Assembly: GCF_900113035.1 (NCBI RefSeq)
Contig: NZ_FONX01000007.1
Span: 164,251 to 228,250 of the forward strand
Source: Paracidovorax wautersii
Lineage (GTDB): Bacteria; Pseudomonadota; Gammaproteobacteria; Burkholderiales; Burkholderiaceae_C
DNA: 64,000 bases
Reading direction: 5' to 3'
Part shown: positions 63,658 through 64,000 of the stretch, one piece after another
Numbering within the stretch: the first letter of the stretch is position 1
Layout: every line of letters starts with the position of its first letter
Translations under genes and position numbers: made by a program
The notes under the pieces: model-generated
Databases searched by the model: none
What the model was told of the DNA's origin: nothing
What the model saw: the letters and a program-made list of their open reading frames with translations, nothing else

Positions 63658-64000
63658 CTAGCTGTGAACCGTCAAGAGGTTATTTGCAGATTTGAGCCTG
63701 GACATCGGAGCGATGTGACCAATGCCGCTGTGTGGCCTGTGCCAGTTGTAGTGGTGCTGCCAGCTCGCCAGGGCAGTGATCCGCTCGGCTGAGTTCTGGT
63801 ACGTCCAGCCGTAAGCCCACTCTCGCAACGCCGACTGGATGAACCGCTCGGCTTTGCCATTGGTCTGCGGCCGGTATGGCCTGGTGAACTTGTGCTGCAC
63901 TCCCAAGGCTTTGCAGGCAGCCGCAAACTCCTTGGACCGGAAGGCCGCTCCGTTGTCCGTCAGCAACCGTTTGACGTGCACGCCCAGCCCCGCGTAGTAC
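63658..64000 (-). mobile_element. IS481-type transposase, C-terminal part, cut by window end
   Basis: The frame is open from the last bases of the window and encodes the final 113 residues of a DDE transposase. LLTDNGAAFRS (second Asp), TRPYRPQTNGKAERFIQSAL (catalytic Glu region) and EWAYGWTYQNSAERITAL and HHYNWHRPHSGIGHIAPMSRL are the IS481 core pattern. The stop TAG lies within a TGTGAACCGT-like stretch, probably close to the end of the element. It may be intact beyond the window. It is the only mobile-element gene seen. Confidence 0.9.

Overview
The window is GC-rich DNA (about 65-70% by eye) from a betaproteobacterium, most likely a Comamonadaceae member of the Acidovorax/Paracidovorax type. 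This placement rests on flhDC of the beta type, Bug/TctC-type binding proteins, the ppsR/ppsA pair, NasT-controlled nitrate uptake, D-tartrate dehydratase, and short intergenic repeats (GCTAT/ATAGC and AGCGCTTG/CAAGCGCT dyads) that I associate with this family. It is chromosomal and mostly ordinary metabolism and signalling, with one low-GC insert and the edge of an IS481-type element at the right end.

Layout. 0-1.8 kb: FlgO-like lipoprotein and the flagellar master regulator flhDC. 2.3-5.4 kb: bacterioferritin and the ahpC/ahpF peroxide-reduction pair. 5.5-11.6 kb: a LysR/carboxylesterase divergent pair, a small lipoprotein, a phosphocholine-type phospholipase C and a DeoR regulator. 11.7-22 kb: a chemoreceptor, then a tripartite RND efflux pump read leftwards and a BaeSR-like two-component system read rightwards. 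22.2-25.5 kb: an aerotaxis receptor (aer) broken by a one-base frameshift, an EF-hand-bearing DUF937 protein and a CBS-domain protein. 25.5-39.2 kb: a nitrate region (fused PP2C phosphatase/Ser-Thr kinase, NarK/NasA transporter, nrtABD ABC importer, nasT antiterminator). It encloses a five-gene, translationally coupled chemosensory-like operon (28.9-34.2 kb) and a 674-bp giant inverted repeat. 39.3-49 kb: an S53 peptidase lipoprotein, tsaD, ppsR/ppsA and a two-subunit solute/sodium symporter. 49-54 kb: small proteins, an FKBP, an HxlR regulator, a CoA-transferase and cbpA/cbpM. 54.2-59.3 kb: a D-tartrate catabolic cluster. 59.4-61.2 kb: a low-GC insert with one orphan membrane protein. 61.2-63.6 kb: an amino-acid ABC importer lacking its ATPase gene here. 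63.66 kb to the end: an IS481-type transposase cut by the window edge.

Best candidate for something undescribed: the 28.9-34.2 kb operon. A transmembrane kinase joins a chemoreceptor-like sensor (4-helix bundle plus HAMP) directly to CheA-type phosphotransfer and ATPase domains, with no CheW-like domain. It is followed by a one-helix protein carrying only the chemoreceptor signalling tip, two CheX/CheC-type proteins that both keep the E-x2-N phosphatase motif (one fused to a receiver lacking its phospho-Asp), and an intact CheY. No cheW, cheR or cheB lies nearby.

How genes work together. The NarK-type transporter and nrtA each have a leader with an intrinsic terminator of the same GGCGTCC/GGACGCC outer stem, just before the start codon. 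nasT lies directly upstream of nrtA, so a NasT antitermination switch probably controls both uptake systems. The fused phosphatase/kinase faces the NarK-type gene, as in Pseudomonas nitrate loci. The tartrate cluster pairs a binding protein, a SDR, a DHDPS-fold lyase and TarD under a divergent LysR regulator.
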